Positions 1 through 8,380 of a stretch of 64,000 bases of DNA are shown here, in pieces. The position numbers and the translations under genes were made by a program. Source of the DNA: Neoluteolibacter marinus. Lineage in GTDB: Bacteria > Verrucomicrobiota > Verrucomicrobiia > Verrucomicrobiales > Akkermansiaceae. The DNA lies in the NCBI RefSeq assembly GCF_014904755.1, contig NZ_JACZFQ010000097.1, positions 124,001-188,000 on the forward strand, written 5' to 3'. Every line of letters starts with the position of its first letter. The stretch's first letter is position 1. The notes beneath the pieces are model-generated. The model searched no databases, was not told the origin of the DNA, and worked only from the letters and a program-made list of their open reading frames with translations.

Positions 1-3000
1 CTTGGCGATGTCGGCGGTCTTGAGCGTGCTCTCCTGGGCAGCGATGTCGCGGAGCTTTACCTCGGCGGCGCTTTCCAGGGTGATGAAGCCCATTTTCGCC
101 GAACCGTCCTTCATCGTGATCATCTCCGTGGCGAAGCCCTGGGCGATGGTCGCGCCGGGATCGAGGATGTTCTTTGCCAGATCCTCCCGGGTGTAGGTCT
201 GGGCGATGGTGCCGAGGAAGGGCCCCTTCTGCGGCTCGTCCATGCTGACGGCATGGCAGGCGACGCAGGTCTGGCGGGTATACAGCTGCTGGCCTTGGGC
301 GACGCTCCCCTTGGTCTTGAGGATGGCGGCAACCACTTCTTCCGGCTTGAGCGTGCTGACCAGCGGGGTGGTGTCCTTGCTCATCTTCTCGAGCTTGAGG
401 CGCTTCGCGGTTTCCCCGGCTTCCTTCGCGACCTCGGGATCGGCATCCTCGGTCGCGAGCAGCACCTGTTCGTCGAGGCCGTGGAAGTCGGTCATGCGGA
501 TCGCGCGGAGGATCTGGATGCGGCGCTTCGGATCTTGCCAGCCTTCATCGAGAGCTTTCTGGGAGAGCTCGCGGGCCTCGGGGCTGCCGCTCTTGCGGAC
601 ACTCAGCGCGAGGAGCCCGGCATCGGCCCAAACCGAGCCGCCGCCGTCGATCGCGTGTGCCATCTTTTCAAGAAGCTGGTGATGGTTCTCAAGCTTCGGA
701 GATCCGAGAAAGGCCTGGCGCGCCTGATCCCGCTCGCCGCCGCGGGGCATCCGGGCAAGGGCGCCGAGGGAAACCTGGCAACCTTCCGCCGAATCGGTTT
801 TTGCCAAGGTGGCAATCGCCCGGGCGAGCAGCTTCGGCGGCCCGTCCATCGCAGCGGCCTTGATCAGCAGCGGCACCCCAGCGGCCGGAACGGTCTCGAC
901 GGCGGCAAGTTGCTCCACCACTTCCGGCACCAGGCTGTCGTCGGATCCGGCCAGGACGAGCAGGCGGTCCAGGGCTTGATTGGACTCGATGCGGTTGCGG
1001 CTCATCTCGCGCACCAGGAAGGCGGCGTCCGCCGGCGAGGCCTTGGCGAGTTCCGCCTGAAGGGCCGCGGCGATCTTCGTCGTCTCGCTCCAGGGTTCCG
1101 GCTGATAGTAGGGCCCGCGGGTGTCCGGCCGGGTCCCCCACGAGTCGCCCTTCCATTCGCCCTCGTGGAAATGGAGGCGACACAGGGCGCCCAGCAATTC
1201 GGTCCGGATCGCAGCCGAAGACGGGCGGTCGAGACGGGCAATCAGGCCGTCGACGACCCCGGTCGTGTGCATGCGCATCAGGGCACGCAGCGCGCCGGTC
1301 CGCCGCGCGGAAGCCGCGTCGGTGCTGTCGACGACGTCGAAGCAGGCTTGGGCCGCACCGAGCATGGCGAGCGAGCGGAACGCGGTATGGGCCACGACCT
1401 GATCGGCGTCGCCGAGCTGGGTCGCGATCTCCGGGGCCAGCGATTTCATGTGCTGGCGGGTCGCGCCGACGATTGCTTCGAGGCGCGTGCGCGGATCGTT
1501 GCTTTTGAACCCGGCGGTGAAAGGCGCGGCCGGCGCTACGGTCTTGCCTTCCCGGGTCTGGTCCAGTCCCATGTCACCGAGGGCGCGCAAGACAAAGCGC
1601 TGGAGGGCGGGATCACCGGCAAGCGGCTCGATCAGCTTGACCACCGCGGCCGCGGACGACGCCTTGGTGCCGCGCGAGGCCAGCGCATACAGCGCGGCCA
1701 CCCGTGCGGGAAGCGGCTTGGTCGGATCGCTTGCCAGCTTCACCAGGCCCTGCGCCATCGCGGCGTTCGCGGGCCGCCGGTTCAGGGCTCGCTGCGCTTC
1801 CAAGGTCCGGACCTGGCTCGGCGACTCCAGCAAGGCGATGAGCTCGGCATCGCTCGCCTTGTTGAAATCCGGCAAGGGTTCCGGAGTGTAGCCTTTCGGC
1901 GTGACCTTAACGATGTAGCCGACGTCCGGACCTTCCCAAGCGAAGGTCGCGCCTTTCCAGCTGGCCTGATAGATCGCGCTCATGCCGTCGACATCCGCGT
2001 CGGTCGGGCGGGTCATCTTGATCAGCGGTTCGGGCTTCGCGGTCTCCGCAAAGGTCGCACCGCGCGGTTCGACGGTGTGCTTCCACAGCGCCCCGCTGCC
2101 CCAGTCGCAGGTGAGCGGCGCGTTGTTCCACTTCGCCGGGATGCCCGGTTCGGAGAGGTAGACCGAACCGCAGCCGGAACCGCCGCCATAGTCGGCCAGC
2201 GGCTGGACAATCTCGTCGCCGAAATTGATGTACATCCGCGGGTAACCGTGATCTTCCAAGCCGGTGAAGTGGTGGAAGCGGACGTCCCAGCCGCCGCCGT
2301 CGTTGGTGTTGTCACGGGCAAAGATGTCGAGCAACGGGCTGATCGGCGTGCCCAGGATATTGCGGGTGCCGGTGCTGAAGACCTCGAGGTTGGTGCCGTC
2401 CGGACGGAAGCGAATCACGCCGCCGGCGCGGTGCTGCAGGTGCTTGCCATCGGTGCCAACGGCATCCATGAAGCCGAAGTCGCCGCCTGCGATGTAGAGC
2501 CAGCCGTCGATCCCGAGGCTCAAGCCGTTGGTCGTGTGGTCGGCCGGGCGATCCTTGAACCCGAAGGCGATGCCCGTGATAAGGGTCTTCTCCTCGTCCG
2601 CCTGGCCGTCGAGATCGTGGTCGATGTAGACGCTGACATCCGGCGGATGAACGACGTAGAGGCGGTCGTTGTCCCACACCATCCCGCGCGGGGAGTCGAC
2701 GTTCTTGACGAACTCGGTCACCTGGTCGGCACGGCCGTCCTTGTCGGTGTCGCGCAAGCGGACGATCCGGCCGCGGTTCGGATCGCGGCCGAGCGAACCG
2801 TTGCCGTCACTCGCAACATAGAGGTCCCCGTTCGGCGCGGAGGCGACATAGACCGGGTAATTCGCCGAGGACGGGGTGGCGAACAGGCTGACGTCGAAGC
2901 CCTCGGCAACCTGCACGTCCTTGAGGATCGCGGTTTCCTGTTCCGGTGTCAGCGTGACCATCCGCGGGATCGTGTTGCCTTGTTTCTTGAACGGGTCGGC

Positions 3001-4248
3001 ATCCTTCCTGCGGTCCGCCTCCGGGCGGAGGGCAAAGAGCGGCCCCACCCCGTCGCCGGTCGCACTGATCTCGCGGATGCAAGCCCAGTCCCGGGAAGTG
3101 CCGGTGCAGGTGATCTTCACGAACTTGACTTCCGTTTTGGAAAACTCCGCCGAGGTATCCCCCGGTGCCTCGTTGCCCTTGGCATCGGCGAGGACCGTCC
3201 ACTGCTTGCCATCCATCGATCCCTCGATGACGTGGCGATAGACATTGGCCGGATGCTCCCAGACGATCTTCAAGCCGGTGAGCGACTGCGGCTTTTCGAA
3301 CTCCAGTTGCAGCCACTGCGGGAGCGATCCCCCGTCGGCGCACCAGCGGGTGTCCGTGGTGCCGTCGATGGCCTTGTAGGGAAAGTTGTCGGGTTGGGTG
3401 CTGGAAGCCGTCACCTTCGCCAGCGTCGCGTTCGCCGGCGGTTCGATGCCGGCCTCCGACTTCCTGGGCACCACGGTGAAGCGACCGGCCGGCCCCTGAT
3501 AGGGCTTGAGGAATTCCGCGTTGAGCTTGTCGCAGCTCCAGAGCAACCCGCGCACCACCAGATCGAGGTAGCGGCCGTCGGCCACCGTCTCGTTGTTGTG
3601 CCCCAGCGTCGTGCTGAAGGCGCGGGTGCCTTGGTAGTCGTTGGTCCAGACCACCACGTTGGTGTCCTTGCCGCCGTTCCCCTGCTCCTGGGTCCCCAGC
3701 GCGAGCGGCGTCGCCGAGGGGAACACCTTCACGTTGTTGTAAAGCTCCTCGTTGATCGTCGTCCAATTGGCGAGCCCTTTGGTGACCGGGTGATCCGCCA
3801 CGGTATAATCCACCTCGATCGGCTTTTGCCAGCCGTGGCCGCTCGACTGGAGGCCGAGGAATTCAAACCAGAGCTCGCTGCCGGTCCGGTAGGAATGCAT
3901 CGCGCAGTGCAGGTTCACCGCCGGCAGACCGCCCTTGTGGGCATCGACGATGTTCTGGACGTAGGGCATTTCCACCATATCGGCGGCGCACTCGTCATGG
4001 ATGACGACGTCGTAGCCCTCGGCCCAGTCCTTGTTCTCGTAGATCGGGAACCACGGTTTGGTTCCGTTGTCCTCACTGCGGATCACATCCACCTGGACAT
4101 TGGCCCGGGCCTGGATGCCGTCGCGCAGGATCAGCGCTTGTTTTTCGTAGTCATGGCAGCATCCCCCACAGACCAGAAGGGCGCGCAGCGGGACATCGGC
4201 GGCAGGAAGGGAGAGGGCGGCGAAAAGGAGAAATGCAAGGGAACGCAT
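1..4248 (-). CDS. Secreted ThuA / discoidin / PVC-type beta-propeller / HEAT / cytochrome c protein (3' end cut by window)
   Basis: The reading frame stays open from 4248 to the window edge, giving 1,416 codons with no stop, so the C-terminus lies outside. A signal peptide (MRSLAFLLFAALSLPAA) opens it; an in-frame ATG two codons upstream at 4254 is an alternative start. Order seen: ThuA-like domain (about residues 20-245, starting near CGGCCHDYEKQ); discoidin/F5-8C-like beta-sandwich (about 265-400); a propeller like that of PVC 'membrane-bound dehydrogenase' proteins (about 440-800, with NGDLYVASDGNGSLGR-type repeats); alpha-helical HEAT-like repeats (about 800-1280); and a class I cytochrome c with heme motif CVACH near residue 1330. 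Such proteins are common in Planctomycetes and Verrucomicrobia and are thought to be periplasmic or surface oxidoreductases acting on sugars; the substrate is unknown. Domain identities rest on motif recognition; the ThuA start and heme motif are the firmest. Confidence 0.88.
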   Translation of the reverse strand, partial: MRSLAFLLFAALSLPAADVPLRALLVCGGCCHDYEKQALILRDGIQARANVQVDVIRSEDNGTKPWFPIYENKDWAEGYDVVIHDECAADMVEMPYVQNIVDAHKGGLPAVNLHCAMHSYRTGSELWFEFLGLQSSGHGWQKPIEVDYTVADHPVTKGLANWTTINEELYNNVKVFPSATPLALGTQEQGNGGKDTNVVVWTNDYQGTRAFSTTLGHNNETVADGRYLDLVVRGLLWSCDKLNAEFLKPYQGPAGRFTVVPRKSEAGIEPPANATLAKVTASSTQPDNFPYKAIDGTTDTRWCADGGSLPQWLQLEFEKPQSLTGLKIVWEHPANVYRHVIEGSMDGKQWTVLADAKGNEAPGDTSAEFSKTEVKFVKITCTGTSRDWACIREISATGDGVGPLFALRPEADRRKDADPFKKQGNTIPRMVTLTPEQETAILKDVQVAEGFDVSLFATPSSANYPVYVASAPNGDLYVASDGNGSLGRDPNRGRIVRLRDTDKDGRADQVTEFVKNVDSPRGMVWDNDRLYVVHPPDVSVYIDHDLDGQADEEKTLITGIAFGFKDRPADHTTNGLSLGIDGWLYIAGGDFGFMDAVGTDGKHLQHRAGGVIRFRPDGTNLEVFSTGTRNILGTPISPLLDIFARDNTNDGGGWDVRFHHFTGLEDHGYPRMYINFGDEIVQPLADYGGGSGCGSVYLSEPGIPAKWNNAPLTCDWGSGALWKHTVEPRGATFAETAKPEPLIKMTRPTDADVDGMSAIYQASWKGATFAWEGPDVGYIVKVTPKGYTPEPLPDFNKASDAELIALLESPSQVRTLEAQRALNRRPANAAMAQGLVKLASDPTKPLPARVAALYALASRGTKASSAAAVVKLIEPLAGDPALQRFVLRALGDMGLDQTREGKTVAPAAPFTAGFKSNDPRTRLEAIVGATRQHMKSLAPEIATQLGDADQVVAHTAFRSLAMLGAAQACFDVVDSTDAASARRTGALRALMRMHTTGVVDGLIARLDRPSSAAIRTELLGALCRLHFHEGEWKGDSWGTRPDTRGPYYQPEPWSETTKIAAALQAELAKASPADAAFLVREMSRNRIESNQALDRLLVLAGSDDSLVPEVVEQLAAVETVPAAGVPLLIKAAAMDGPPKLLARAIATLAKTDSAEGCQVSLGALARMPRGGERDQARQAFLGSPKLENHHQLLEKMAHAIDGGGSVWADAGLLALSVRKSGSPEARELSQKALDEGWQDPKRRIQILRAIRMTDFHGLDEQVLLATEDADPEVAKEAGETAKRLKLEKMSKDTTPLVSTLKPEEVVAAILKTKGSVAQGQQLYTRQTCVACHAVSMDEPQKGPFLGTIAQTYTREDLAKNILDPGATIAQGFATEMITMKDGSAKMGFITLESAAEVKLRDIAAQESTLKTADIAK

Positions 4249-4254
4249 GATCAT

Positions 4255-4681
4255 TGCAGGAGCGGATCGGACGAGGCCGCGACACTACGAGACCCCGCTG
4301 TGAATTCTCACGCGGGAAATTCGCCCGGACTTCTTGCCCGCCGTCATCCCCGGCCAGTTGTCGGCGGGGAAAGTGACCGCTGGCAGGCCTGCTTTGTTGG
4401 TTTGCCTCGCTTCGGAACGACTCGCCGGGGCATCGCGAACGGCGACTGCCCTACCCGATTGTGGTGAGGCCAAAACGACCGATTGCTCGTCGATCCCGAC
4501 CTCGGCCCCGCCGACCTCGCGGTCTTTCTCCGCCATGATGGGACCCAATCCGCTCTCCGACGCTTGCCTGCTCTCAACATTCACCGGTCTCCCGACGGAA
4601 TCACCCTTTCCGCGAAGCAAGCGCCTTTCCGCTTCCCCATCCCGGCCATCTGGTGTTTTCTCCGGCCCGCAACCGATTCCC
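4255..4681. other. 427-base gap without a convincing gene
   Basis: It lies between the divergent ThuA-cytochrome gene and the toxin-antitoxin pair. Open frames exist on both strands (for example minus 4285-4683 and plus frame 2 running into brnT), but their translations are Pro/Ser/Arg-rich, without hydrophobic pattern or recognisable motif, as expected of chance frames in GC-rich DNA. No tRNA, strong hairpin or tandem repeat was seen. It presumably holds the promoters of both flanking transcripts. Confidence 0.5.
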
Positions 4682-4954
4682 ATGGAGCTCGACCTAATCG
4701 ACGTCCACTTCGACCTGAAGTCCTACAAGCCGCGAGAACTCGAGGAAGCCCTCGAGGACCCGTTCGGCTTGCGCCTGCTGCCTGACCAGGAATCCGGCGA
4801 AAGCCGCTTCTACGCGCTCGGCCGCACGGTCGCGGACCGCTACCTCTTCGTGTGCTTCCGCACCGACGGCAAGCGCACCCGCGTGATCGCCGCCCGGGAC
4901 ATGAGCGAAGGGGAACAGCGCTTTTACGAACGCAAATACGCCGAGTTCAAATGA
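4682..4954 (+). CDS. brnT: BrnT-family (DUF497) toxin-like protein
   Basis: This 90-residue protein has the BrnT layout: an N-terminal strand/helix region (residues 12-35, ending in a DPFGLRLLPD-like segment that matches the family's 'DPLALRLPD' stretch), a central GR-x-V-x-x-RYLFVCF strand pair, and the C-terminal R-V-I-A-A-R-D-M-S-x-x-E-Q-x-x-YE helix. BrnT toxins are RelE-like ribonucleases neutralised by a partner encoded just downstream. The usual HGV/HGI segment is replaced by KSYKPRELEEA, so this is a divergent member. ATG 4682 is chosen because the frame upstream of it is not protein-like. The stop overlaps the ATG of the next gene (ATGA), typical of toxin-antitoxin pairs. Activity is inferred from family membership. 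Confidence 0.75.
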   Translation: MELDLIDVHFDLKSYKPRELEEALEDPFGLRLLPDQESGESRFYALGRTVADRYLFVCFRTDGKRTRVIAARDMSEGEQRFYERKYAEFK

Positions 4955-5232
4955 GTGAGATGCAATCGATCGTCCGCTGGACGGACATCCCGGAATTCGA
5001 GGACGAGGAATCCGAAGCCGAGTTCTGGAAGACCCATGAACTCGACGCCAAGGTGATGTCCGGATCGATCCACGAGCCGGATTCCCGCGAATCGACGACC
5101 ATCACGCTCCGCTTCGACCCGCGCATGCTGTCGCGCATCAAGCGCATCGCCCGCTCCCGCTTCCTCAACTACCAGTCGATGATGAAGCAGTGGCTGGCCG
5201 AGCGGCTCGAAGACGAGTTGCGCAAGCAGTAG
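4951..5232 (+). CDS. CopG/BrnA-like ribbon-helix-helix antitoxin
   Basis: A 93-residue protein with an acidic N-terminal half (toxin-binding in this family type) and a C-terminal ribbon-helix-helix. The RHH is seen as a strand STTITLRFDPRML followed by helices SRIKRIARSR and NYQSMMKQWLAERLEDEL. It matches CopG-type antitoxins that partner BrnT toxins; they bind the toxin and repress their own operon. ATG 4951 is fixed by the ATGA overlap with the toxin gene. No obvious operator palindrome was identified upstream of brnT. Confidence 0.78.
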   Translation: MSEMQSIVRWTDIPEFEDEESEAEFWKTHELDAKVMSGSIHEPDSRESTTITLRFDPRMLSRIKRIARSRFLNYQSMMKQWLAERLEDELRKQ

Positions 5233-5239
5233 GCCCGCA

Positions 5240-5629
5240 ATGCGCCGGATCCTCCGACAGCCTCCCTTCTGGATCGTTGCCGTCGTGATCTGGTTCGGCG
5301 TCCTGTGGTGGCTCTCGTCGCGGTCGAACATCTTCCCGCCCGACCGGGAGTTCCAGGCCAACGACAAGGTCCTTCACTTCGGCTACTTCTTTGGCGGCGG
5401 CATCCTGCTGTCCGGGCTCCTCCACCGGCTCGGCACCGATCCTCCCCGCTGGCGCCGGATTTTCCTTCTCACGCTCGCGATCGGCAGCTTCGTCGGCGCC
5501 CTGGACGAGCATCACCAGTCCTACGTGCCGGGCCGCAGTGCCCACGATCCCGCCGATTTCACCGCCGATGTGCTCGGCATCATCTGCGGAGCCTGGATTT
5601 TCCGGAAGACCCACCGGCTGATCGCCTGA
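5240..5629 (+). CDS. VanZ-like integral membrane protein
   Basis: A 129-residue protein with about four hydrophobic segments (near residues 8-27, 45-63, 74-91 and 106-122). It carries VanZ-family marks: KVLHFGYFFGGG after the first loop and ALDEHHQSYVPGRSAHDPADFTADVLG before the last helix (quoted here as two separate blocks, the second being residues 89-115 with key residues D-E-x-x-Q-x-x-x-P-x-R and D-x-x-D-x-x-A-D). The family's function is unclear; VanZ itself raises teicoplanin resistance. It starts seven bases after the antitoxin stop, so it may be co-transcribed with the toxin-antitoxin pair, though a functional link is not implied. A strong terminator follows. Confidence 0.82.
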   Translation: MRRILRQPPFWIVAVVIWFGVLWWLSSRSNIFPPDREFQANDKVLHFGYFFGGGILLSGLLHRLGTDPPRWRRIFLLTLAIGSFVGALDEHHQSYVPGRSAHDPADFTADVLGIICGAWIFRKTHRLIA

Positions 5630-5643
5630 CAGCGATCAAAACG

Positions 5644-5688
5644 AAAACGCCCCGTCCGGCTCGGGGGAAAGGCCGGACGAGGCGTTTT
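5644..5688. terminator. Bidirectional intrinsic terminator
   Basis: Arms AAAACGCCCCGTCCGGC (5644-5660) and GCCGGACGAGGCGTTTT (5672-5688) pair with a single mismatch around an 11-base loop. The arms end in A-run and T-run, so it can terminate from either side. It sits between the convergent VanZ-like and beta-barrel genes. Confidence 0.88.
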
Positions 5689-5703
5689 AACCCGGGGGTA
5701 AAG

Positions 5704-6951
5704 TCAGAATTCCTTGCCGGCCCTCACGCCGCCATAGTGGGCTTCGGTGTTGCTGCCGAAGCGGCCTTCGTAGTCGAGACCGACGCTCCAGCCGTTGTCC
5801 CAGTAATAGCCGACGCCCGCACCGACGACCGCGAGGTCCTCGTCGTAGCTCTCGACCGGGATGCCGAAGGAGGTCACGTTGCCGTCTTCAAATTCGTGCT
5901 CCCAGCCGACCCGCAACTGGGGAGCCCAGAAGCCGGAACCTCCGCGAATCTTCCAGGACACCTGATAGCCGAGGATCGAAACCAGCGAGTCGACATCCTG
6001 CTCGCCGAAGTAGGTCGCACCCGGACCAACCTCGGTGTAGGCGTCGATGCTTCCGGTGATGTAGCGCAAGCCGGCATAGGGGCCGTGCACGAAGTCGTCC
6101 TCGCCGAAATTCAGGCCGACGTTGAACTCGATCGTGTGGGTCTCGGCGTCGGGCGATCCCGAAGCGATTCCGCCACCGGTGTAGCGGTTGGTTTCAAAGG
6201 AATGCATCCCATAGGAATACATCAGTCCGGCCCACAGGTCCGCCGAGCCAAGCGTGTCGGCCCGGTAATAGGAAACGTAGGGGCTCAGGGCCACCGAGTC
6301 GACATCCGTGCTGCCGACCGATCCCATGTCGAGGTCCCCGCTGGAAGCGGAGAGAGCCACGCCGACACTCCAGTTGCGGTTGATGTGATACTCCACGCCG
6401 ACGCTACCGCCGAAGACTTCCAGCGAGCCATCTTCGGTTCCGGGAGCGACTCCCGTCGTCGGAGTTCCCGGTCCGCTGGACGGCATGCGGGCTGAGACCA
6501 TGCGCTTCAGGTCATATTTCTCGTCCTTCTTGTCGTCCTTTTTGTCGTCCTTCTTCTTCGAACGCGGACGATAGCTGTCGCCATCGTGATCCTCGCTGTA
6601 GTAGTAGAGCGAGCCGAAGAGCCGCCAACGGTTTGGCACCGGCACAGCGATCGCGGACACCTTGCCCTTGGCGGAACTCATGCCGCCCTTGGACCCGGAG
6701 TATTCGACCGGGGCCTCGGTTTCGATGATATGGTTTCCCGGGCGGATGCCGGCGCGATTGCGGTAAAGATGGCTCCCGACATCGCGGGTCGTCGCCCAGG
6801 CGAGACCAAGGGTGCCGACTCCCAGCGCCGAGGACGTGGCATTGCGGTTGTCAGGAAACTCCTGGCCGGGCTGTTGTGCGCGTGCCGTGACGGATCCTGC
6901 TGCCATGGCGGCAAGCAGTACACGAGAAAGCCGGGGGGCTTGGGTGCTCAT
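5704..6951 (-). CDS. Outer-membrane autotransporter-type beta-barrel protein
   Basis: 415 residues from ATG 6951, which opens a signal peptide (RVLLAAMAAGSVTARA, residues 10-25); upstream codons are not signal-like. From about residue 160 onward the sequence is a run of alternating amphipathic strands rich in Tyr, Trp and Gly, ending in Phe (AGKEF), the classic C-terminal aromatic of BamA-assembled barrels. It resembles the autotransporter barrel domain, but no large passenger is present. Residues 129-150 form a highly charged Lys/Asp block (KKKDDKKDDKKDEK) from a short tandem DNA repeat, which probably forms an exposed loop or linker. Probable surface or porin-like role; no substrate can be assigned. 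Confidence 0.8.
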   Translation of the reverse strand: MSTQAPRLSRVLLAAMAAGSVTARAQQPGQEFPDNRNATSSALGVGTLGLAWATTRDVGSHLYRNRAGIRPGNHIIETEAPVEYSGSKGGMSSAKGKVSAIAVPVPNRWRLFGSLYYYSEDHDGDSYRPRSKKKDDKKDDKKDEKYDLKRMVSARMPSSGPGTPTTGVAPGTEDGSLEVFGGSVGVEYHINRNWSVGVALSASSGDLDMGSVGSTDVDSVALSPYVSYYRADTLGSADLWAGLMYSYGMHSFETNRYTGGGIASGSPDAETHTIEFNVGLNFGEDDFVHGPYAGLRYITGSIDAYTEVGPGATYFGEQDVDSLVSILGYQVSWKIRGGSGFWAPQLRVGWEHEFEDGNVTSFGIPVESYDEDLAVVGAGVGYYWDNGWSVGLDYEGRFGSNTEAHYGGVRAGKEF

Positions 6952-7182
6952 ATCGGGGGGATGGGGGTGAACCGCTCCTCGGGGAAGGAGGCGGAGGGGA
7001 TCCGGCGTATAGCAGCAATTTTCCGGGGCAGGCAAGGAAAGTTTGGACCCCTAAGTTTTGACGAAATCTTATAAAATTTAACTTTCAACCTCGATTGATC
7101 GGCAATGCAGCCCCAGATTGTTGCCGGAAGCTGGAGGGTCTCCCCTCCTTGATTCATCGCGCTAGATCCTTAGCCTGAACCG

Positions 7183-8376
7183 GTGCCACTCGATCCAACA
7201 GCAACCGAACCGCTCAAATTCAACTGTCCGGCTTGCGGTTCAGGCCTGACCGTTCCTGCTGCGGCGGCAGGCCTGACAGGACCCTGTCCCAAGTGCTGGC
7301 AAGAAATCGTCAGCCCGGATCCGGGGCGTGGATTGGCCGCCCGGCTGCCTGAAGTTACGCCGGCAGCTGAAGCCCGCGAGCTCCCGGCAGAGCCCGCTCC
7401 CGAATCCGATGTTCCCGATGTCACCTCGCCCCGGGAGGCCGGCTCATCACCGCCCGCTCCAAGCCCTGCACCTTCCCATCACCGTCGTGGGCTGAAGGTG
7501 TCCTGGATCTTCCTCATGCTCATGAGTGCCTCGGGGGCCTCGGTCGCCGGATATCATTGGGGCAAAGCCTCGCGTCCAGTGATTCTGCCGCCGGTCGTCG
7601 CGACCAAAGCCGTGAATCCTCCGGCGCCGGTGCCCCCTTCCCCGCTCCCGCCCGAGCCACCTGCACCCCTAGCTTCCTCCACCGGGGTCGAACCGCCACC
7701 CGTCGAAGAGCCGCCGGTTGTTCCGGATTCACCCGGTCAATTGAGCGCGAGATCAACGCTCAATGCTTTCCTCGATGCCCCCGACTGGAAATCCCGGCGC
7801 ACCTATGTGTTGGATCCGGAGGGGGTCGGTCCGGCCATGGAAGCCCGCGCCGCGGAACTCGGCGACGGTCCCATCGAGACCACCTCCATCCGCTTCGCCG
7901 GCGTCGACGGTGTGAACTACTTCTACCAAGTCTATACCCCCGGAATGCCAGAGGGGATCCCGATCTCGCTGCTTGGAACCGACGAAGGACCGATGATCGA
8001 CTGGGAGTCGTTCGTTGGCTTCCTCGACGATCACTTCCGCAAGTTCATCGAAGGACCGGCGGACCGGCACGCGATCCTCGACCTCTTCGTGAAGCCGGGT
8101 GACGAAAGCGGCCTGTTCTTCCGCTACCACCTGAGCGTGCCGATGCCGGGCCGTGAGTGCGACGCCTTCATCCGCAAGGACTCGGTCGCCTTCGCCCGCT
8201 TGCGCAGCGTCTTCGACGGATCGGGCGGCTACGACCTGGAAACCGTCAACCGCATGACGGCCAGCAACGGCCTGCCGCTGGTGCTCGCCTTGGTGAAGCG
8301 CGAAACCAACGACGGCAGGACCTTCATCGAGATCGAGGATTTCGTCGCCGCGGGCTGGGCTCCACCGGCGCCGTGA
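7183..8376 (+). CDS. Zinc-ribbon, single-TM protein with conserved C-terminal domain
   Basis: 397 residues from GTG 7183. An N-terminal zinc ribbon (CPAC at 15-18, CPKC at 35-38) is followed by a Pro/Ala-rich linker, one transmembrane helix (about 105-124, SWIFLMLMSASGASVAG), a second Pro-rich linker, and a C-terminal alpha/beta domain (about 185-395). The last domain contains a 'TLNAFLDAPDWKSRRTYVLDPE' type start (first 20 residues quoted in part; key features FL-x-A-x-x-W-x-x-R) that recurs in verrucomicrobial secreted proteins. Topology suggests a cytoplasmic ribbon and an extracytoplasmic C-domain. Function unknown. It converges on the next gene with only four bases between stops and no terminator there. 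Confidence 0.72.
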   Translation: MPLDPTATEPLKFNCPACGSGLTVPAAAAGLTGPCPKCWQEIVSPDPGRGLAARLPEVTPAAEARELPAEPAPESDVPDVTSPREAGSSPPAPSPAPSHHRRGLKVSWIFLMLMSASGASVAGYHWGKASRPVILPPVVATKAVNPPAPVPPSPLPPEPPAPLASSTGVEPPPVEEPPVVPDSPGQLSARSTLNAFLDAPDWKSRRTYVLDPEGVGPAMEARAAELGDGPIETTSIRFAGVDGVNYFYQVYTPGMPEGIPISLLGTDEGPMIDWESFVGFLDDHFRKFIEGPADRHAILDLFVKPGDESGLFFRYHLSVPMPGRECDAFIRKDSVAFARLRSVFDGSGGYDLETVNRMTASNGLPLVLALVKRETNDGRTFIEIEDFVAAGWAPPAP

Positions 8377-8380
8377 GCGT

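Noticed and set aside
253-4467. A 1,404-codon open frame on the plus strand
   Set aside because: It is antisense to the ThuA-cytochrome gene, whose domains and heme motif are unmistakable. Its translation is Arg/Gly/Ala-rich and without motifs, as expected opposite a GC-rich gene.
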